This document shows positions 61,111 through 64,000 of a DNA stretch of 64,000 nt, one piece after another. The DNA lies in contig DATELY010000176.1 of assembly GCA_035276085.1 (NCBI GenBank), positions 17,725 to 81,724 of the forward strand, in the 5' to 3' direction. The position numbers and the translations under genes were made by a program. The DNA comes from DATELY01 sp035276085. GTDB taxonomy: Bacteria > Pseudomonadota > Gammaproteobacteria > Steroidobacterales > Steroidobacteraceae. A model generated the notes under the pieces. It was not told the origin of the DNA. It did not search any database and worked only from the letters and a program-made list of their open reading frames with translations. The stretch's first letter is position 1; each line of letters starts with the position of its first letter.

Positions 61111-62004
61111 TCAGGAAGCCTTTGGCGCGACGCGAGTCAGCGTCATGGAGAACGCCTCCTGAATCGCCGGATCCTTCGCGGCCAGCTCATCGTACTTCAG
61201 ATACCACACCTTGAAGTACCGATAGAACGGCACCGTTGGGAACAAGTGGTGAATGAGGTGATAGTTCTGATACACGAGGATGGGCGTGAGCAACCATTCG
61301 AAACCGCGACGGATGGACGTTGCGCGATACTCGTTCTCCTCCGCGGAAGTGTCGCAGGCGACATGGGGCAGGTATGAGAACACGAAGGCAATCAGGAACA
61401 GGCCCACGCGCGATGCGAGGAAGAACAGGAACAGCACTTGCCAGCCGTACCCCGCAGCGATCAATGCCGCCAGCACTGCCGCGAAAATGACCGTCGCGAT
61501 GAAAATCGGTCGCAGGTGCTTCTTCAGCTGGTCCCCACCCTGCCGCACGAAGTAGATGGAATAGATCACGTCCACGCTCGCGAACAGGATCGGCTTCAAG
61601 TACCAGGGTGCCCAATGAACATAGCCATCGGGATCCGCCTCTCCGTTGGTGAAGCGATGATGCTGCATGTGTAGCCAGCGCACCCCTTCGAACGGCGCCA
61701 TCGGCAACATCATCAGCAACGCAAAGCGCGAGAGGGATTCGTTGACGAGCGGATAGCGGGAGAGCGCGCGGTGGACGCCATCGTGTGCGACCGAGAACAG
61801 GAGGTACACGGCAAAGCCGTTGGCGAGCATGCCCACCCAGAGGGGCCAGCGATCCATGAGTGCCATGGTCCAGGACGTCACCATGATCCCGGCAGCGAGC
61901 AAGAACACGAACACGGTCGGCCAGGCCACCTTCGGCGCCAGCAACAACGAACGGAAATACCTGTCCTTGTCCGGAAGTACGCCTGCCTGCATTCCAACGG
62001 CCAT
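61111..62004 (-). CDS. Membrane fatty acid desaturase/hydroxylase family protein
   Basis: A 297-residue integral-membrane di-iron protein. The three histidine boxes are HDGVH, HMQHH and YHLIHHL. Four or more hydrophobic segments surround them (VFVFLLAAGIMVTSWTMA, LFSVAHDG, MLPMAPFEG, VIFAAVLAALIAAGY). The start at 62004 gives a normal length; the frame is open much further but the extra part runs through the promoter region. It is divergent from a TetR gene 153 bases away, a common arrangement for desaturase control. Confidence 0.92.
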   Translation of the reverse strand: MAVGMQAGVLPDKDRYFRSLLLAPKVAWPTVFVFLLAAGIMVTSWTMALMDRWPLWVGMLANGFAVYLLFSVAHDGVHRALSRYPLVNESLSRFALLMMLPMAPFEGVRWLHMQHHRFTNGEADPDGYVHWAPWYLKPILFASVDVIYSIYFVRQGGDQLKKHLRPIFIATVIFAAVLAALIAAGYGWQVLFLFFLASRVGLFLIAFVFSYLPHVACDTSAEENEYRATSIRRGFEWLLTPILVYQNYHLIHHLFPTVPFYRYFKVWYLKYDELAAKDPAIQEAFSMTLTRVAPKAS

Positions 62005-62066
62005 GCTCAACCCCCCCGATCCATATGAAGAAGCGCAGCCAAGGGCCGGGCTGGCCTGGCTTTTTG

Positions 62067-62075
62067 TTAGGCTAA
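62067..62075. promoter_or_regulatory. Short palindrome in the desaturase/TetR promoter region
   Basis: TTAGGCTAA is a perfect odd palindrome (TTAG-G-CTAA), followed by GGTAGGTAA, in the divergent promoter gap. It is short, so operator function is a guess. Confidence 0.3.
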
Positions 62076-62157
62076 GGTAGGTAATGACCCCCTCGAAGTC
62101 CACACGGACTCCGTCGGGTTCCATTCGGATTCGCTCGGATTGGACTGGAGAAGCGGC

Positions 62158-62859
62158 GTGCCGCGAAAGAAGCTGCCCGAAGACTCCAAGAAGACAGCGT
62201 TGACGCAGCGCAAAAGACCGCAGCAGCAGCGCTCTCTCGTGACGATGCAGAGTATTCACCAGGCCGCGTTGGAGCTGATTGCCCAGGGCGGCTTCGAAAC
62301 ATTGAGCGCCGCACGGATTGCGGAGCGCGCCGGTATCGGCGTGGGATCGTTCTATGACTACTACAGCAATAAGGAGGCGTTGCTGACCGACCTCTACGCG
62401 AGCGCCTCCTCCGCTCTGGTGAAGCGGATGCGCGAGAACCTGCCGCGCATTCTGGATCTTCCGGTCGAAGAGACCGTGGCGTTGACTGTGAAGGAAGTGG
62501 TGGGTCTCTATGAGGAACACCGAGCCGTACTGATCGATCTGCCGCTGGAGCATCCCGAGATCAAGCTCGACATCAATCCCTTGTCGTTCGAGCAACTCAC
62601 GCACGGCTCGATCCTCATCTACCTGCAGCATCGCGGCAAGCCGCTTCAGCCTGACGAGTTGGAAACCAAGGCGTTCTTCTTGGAGCACGTCATCGTCGGC
62701 TGCATCCGCCAATACCTGAGCAACCCGCCGCCGCAGGTGTCGCGTGAGGCATTCATCGCCAACCTCACGCAGATCATCACGCCCTATATGAAAGAAATCA
62801 CCGCGCCGGATCGTCTTGAACTGCGCGGCTCGCGTGTTGACTCGGCCCGTTCCCCCTGA
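62158..62859 (+). CDS. TetR family transcriptional regulator, GTG start
   Basis: A 233-residue regulator. Helix-turn-helix: TMQSIHQAALELIAQGGFETLSAARIAERAGIGVGSFYDYYSNKEALLTDLY. The first ~28 residues are very basic (PRKKLPEDSKKTALTQRKRPQQQR), a feature of several TetR regulators near lipid genes. GTG 62158 with GGAG is preferred over a TTG at 62140. The C-terminal part is the usual helical ligand domain. Probably regulates the divergent desaturase. Confidence 0.9.
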   Translation: MPRKKLPEDSKKTALTQRKRPQQQRSLVTMQSIHQAALELIAQGGFETLSAARIAERAGIGVGSFYDYYSNKEALLTDLYASASSALVKRMRENLPRILDLPVEETVALTVKEVVGLYEEHRAVLIDLPLEHPEIKLDINPLSFEQLTHGSILIYLQHRGKPLQPDELETKAFFLEHVIVGCIRQYLSNPPPQVSREAFIANLTQIITPYMKEITAPDRLELRGSRVDSARSP

Positions 62860-62903
62860 GCCTCGAGCTACTTCCCCTGCAGAAGTCAGGCATGGTGCCT
62901 CCT

Positions 62904-62995
62904 TCAATCACCGTCTTTGATTGAACGTCGCGCGGCGCGCTTCTCAATGAAGGCGGCGACGCCTTCGACGAAGTCATCGGTTCCCGCTGCTTCAC
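62904..62995 (-). pseudogene. Remnant of a crotonase C-terminus
   Basis: On the minus strand the frame entering from the htpX stop reads [26 protein letters not shown] and ends at TGA 62904-62906. EGVAAFIEKR is the typical ending of an enoyl-CoA hydratase. The rest of the gene is missing and its start would lie inside htpX, so this is a decayed or truncated fragment, not a gene. Confidence 0.6.
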
Positions 62996-63873
62996 CCCAC
63001 CACACGCGTACGTAGCATTTCGATCCGCTCCTCCAGCGGCGGATGGCTCATGAACAAGCGCCGCAGTCCGCTCGGCTTGTCACCGCCCGCAATGCCAAAC
63101 GCTGCCATCTGTGACGGCAACGGATGGTGTGCTGCCTTGAGCCGTTCCAGTGCGGCAATCATGTTGCTCGTACCGGCCAGCCTCGCGCCGCCCGCGTCGG
63201 CGCGAAACTCGCGCTGCCGCGAGAACCACATGACGATCATGCTCGCGAGGATGCCCAGCAACAGCTCGGATACGAGCACCGTGACGAAATACGCTGGACC
63301 GCGCCCATCCTCGCTGCGGAACACCGTGCGATCGACGAGATTGCCGATGATGCGCGAGAGGAAGATCACGAACGTGTTGACGACGCCCTGGATCAACGTG
63401 AGCGTCACCATGTCGCCGTTGGCCACGTGACTGACTTCGTGCGCAAGCACGGCCTCGACTTCGCTGCGCCCCATCCGTTGCAGCAGGCCGGTGCTGACCG
63501 CAACCAGCGAGTTGTCGCGGCGCGCTCCGGTGGCAAATGCATTGGGTTCGGGCGATTCGAATATCCCGACCTCCGGCATGCCGATGCCGGCGGCCTGTGC
63601 CTGAGCGCGCACGGTTGCCACGAGCCATTGTTCCGCTTCATTGCCGGGCTTGTCGATCACACGCACCCCCATCGAACGCTTGGCCATCCATTTCGAGATC
63701 GCCAGTGAGATGAAGGCACCGCCGAAACCGAACAGCAGCGCGAACACGAGCAGCCCCGACAGGCTGCCGCCGTTCGCCGTCAGCCATTGATCCAAGCCGA
63801 GCAGCCGTGCCGCGGCGGACAGCACGACCATGATCGCGAGATTCGTGGCCAGGAAGAGAAAGATGCGTTTCAT
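62992..63873 (-). CDS. htpX: Protease HtpX
   Basis: A 293-residue membrane zinc metalloprotease of the M48B family, which removes misfolded inner-membrane proteins. The zinc motif is HEVSH (in [13 protein letters not shown]), with a downstream [11 protein letters not shown] glutamate region. The first two membrane segments are at residues 3-25 and ~36-58, and two more follow the active site ([36 protein letters not shown]). ATG 63873 follows GGAG. Length and sequence match the gamma/betaproteobacterial enzyme. Confidence 0.97.
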   Translation of the reverse strand: MKRIFLFLATNLAIMVVLSAAARLLGLDQWLTANGGSLSGLLVFALLFGFGGAFISLAISKWMAKRSMGVRVIDKPGNEAEQWLVATVRAQAQAAGIGMPEVGIFESPEPNAFATGARRDNSLVAVSTGLLQRMGRSEVEAVLAHEVSHVANGDMVTLTLIQGVVNTFVIFLSRIIGNLVDRTVFRSEDGRGPAYFVTVLVSELLLGILASMIVMWFSRQREFRADAGGARLAGTSNMIAALERLKAAHHPLPSQMAAFGIAGGDKPSGLRRLFMSHPPLEERIEMLRTRVVG

Positions 63874-63912
63874 GTTCACTCCAGTGAAGAATTCTTGGAC
63901 GTTGGACCGGCG

Positions 63913-64000
63913 TCAGCGCGCCGCGGCCGTGAGCGGCCGCGGCTCATTGCGTGTGCGATACAGTGAGTACAACACCCCACCCGACAGCAAACCGACCGTT
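63913..64000 (-). CDS. C-terminal end of an unidentified gene, cut by the window edge
   Basis: On the minus strand the open frame TVGLLSGGVLYSLYRTRNEPRPLTAAAR ends at TGA (63913-63915). Its start is beyond base 64000. The hydrophobic VGLLSGGVLYSLY run followed by basic residues suggests the tail of a membrane protein. It cannot be named. Confidence 0.5.
   Translation of the reverse strand, partial: TVGLLSGGVLYSLYRTRNEPRPLTAAAR

Noticed and set aside
62980..63000. Possibility that the frame behind htpX is a new small gene
   Set aside because: It has no start codon of its own outside htpX, and its sequence matches the end of crotonases, so a remnant is simpler.
1..64000. Search for tRNA, rRNA, CRISPR arrays, insertion sequences and phage genes
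   Set aside because: None recognised by eye on either strand; no transposase-, integrase- or Cas-like protein was seen. A covariance-model scan would settle the RNA question.

Overview
This window is high-GC, densely packed proteobacterial chromosome. Coding is on both strands, genes often overlap by 1-4 nt, and many starts are GTG or TTG. The HtpX protease, the RND pump, the fused indolepyruvate:ferredoxin oxidoreductase and the Rieske/PrpD/PhyH/SDR gene mix suggest a catabolically versatile gamma- or betaproteobacterium, perhaps of the Steroidobacter/Nevskia/Solimonas kind. That placement is inference. I saw no rRNA, tRNA, CRISPR array, insertion sequence or phage gene.

Region 1 (1-39 kb) is a large catabolic cluster built as many short, often divergent operons. 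It holds three PhyH-type Fe(II)/2-oxoglutarate oxygenases, five SDRs, three acyl-CoA dehydrogenases (two look like one heteromeric enzyme), two crotonases with atypical active sites, a CaiB-type CoA-transferase, AtuA and its small partner, a MmgE/PrpD protein, a Rieske oxygenase, EthD-like proteins, an Old Yellow Enzyme, an alpha/beta hydrolase, an amidohydrolase and a CruF-like membrane protein. It also holds two 2-oxoacid dehydrogenase E1 systems; one is a fused alpha-beta E1 next to a free-standing lipoyl domain, with no E2 or E3 nearby. Together these fit CoA-dependent breakdown of a branched or polycyclic, terpenoid- or steroid-like compound. The substrate cannot be read from the sequence.

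A recurring intergenic motif, close to TCACATAGGTGATATC, lies in front of most of the operons in region 1 and also in front of the RND efflux operon at 39.7 kb. Two of these promoters also share a 31-bp box identical at 29 positions. This suggests one regulon of at least six transcription units whose regulator is not obvious here.

Region 2 (39.7-50.5 kb) holds an RND efflux pair, a DUF2889-like protein overlapping a quinone-reductase-type MDR protein, a [2Fe-2S] ferredoxin, two coenzyme F420 biosynthesis genes (cofE, cofD), a cytochrome P450 and a MarR regulator.

Region 3 (50.5-62.9 kb) holds a minus-strand operon encoding a ring-hydroxylating oxygenase (alpha and beta), a two-domain extradiol-type dioxygenase, an ACMSD-like amidohydrolase and a fused indolepyruvate:ferredoxin oxidoreductase. 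A divergent TetR gene faces a promoter with a near-palindromic operator. Beyond it lie a DUF7064/7065-like protein, an aryl-alcohol-type dehydrogenase, and a fatty-acid desaturase divergent from a second TetR gene. The window ends in htpX, preceded by a crotonase remnant, and the tail of one further gene.
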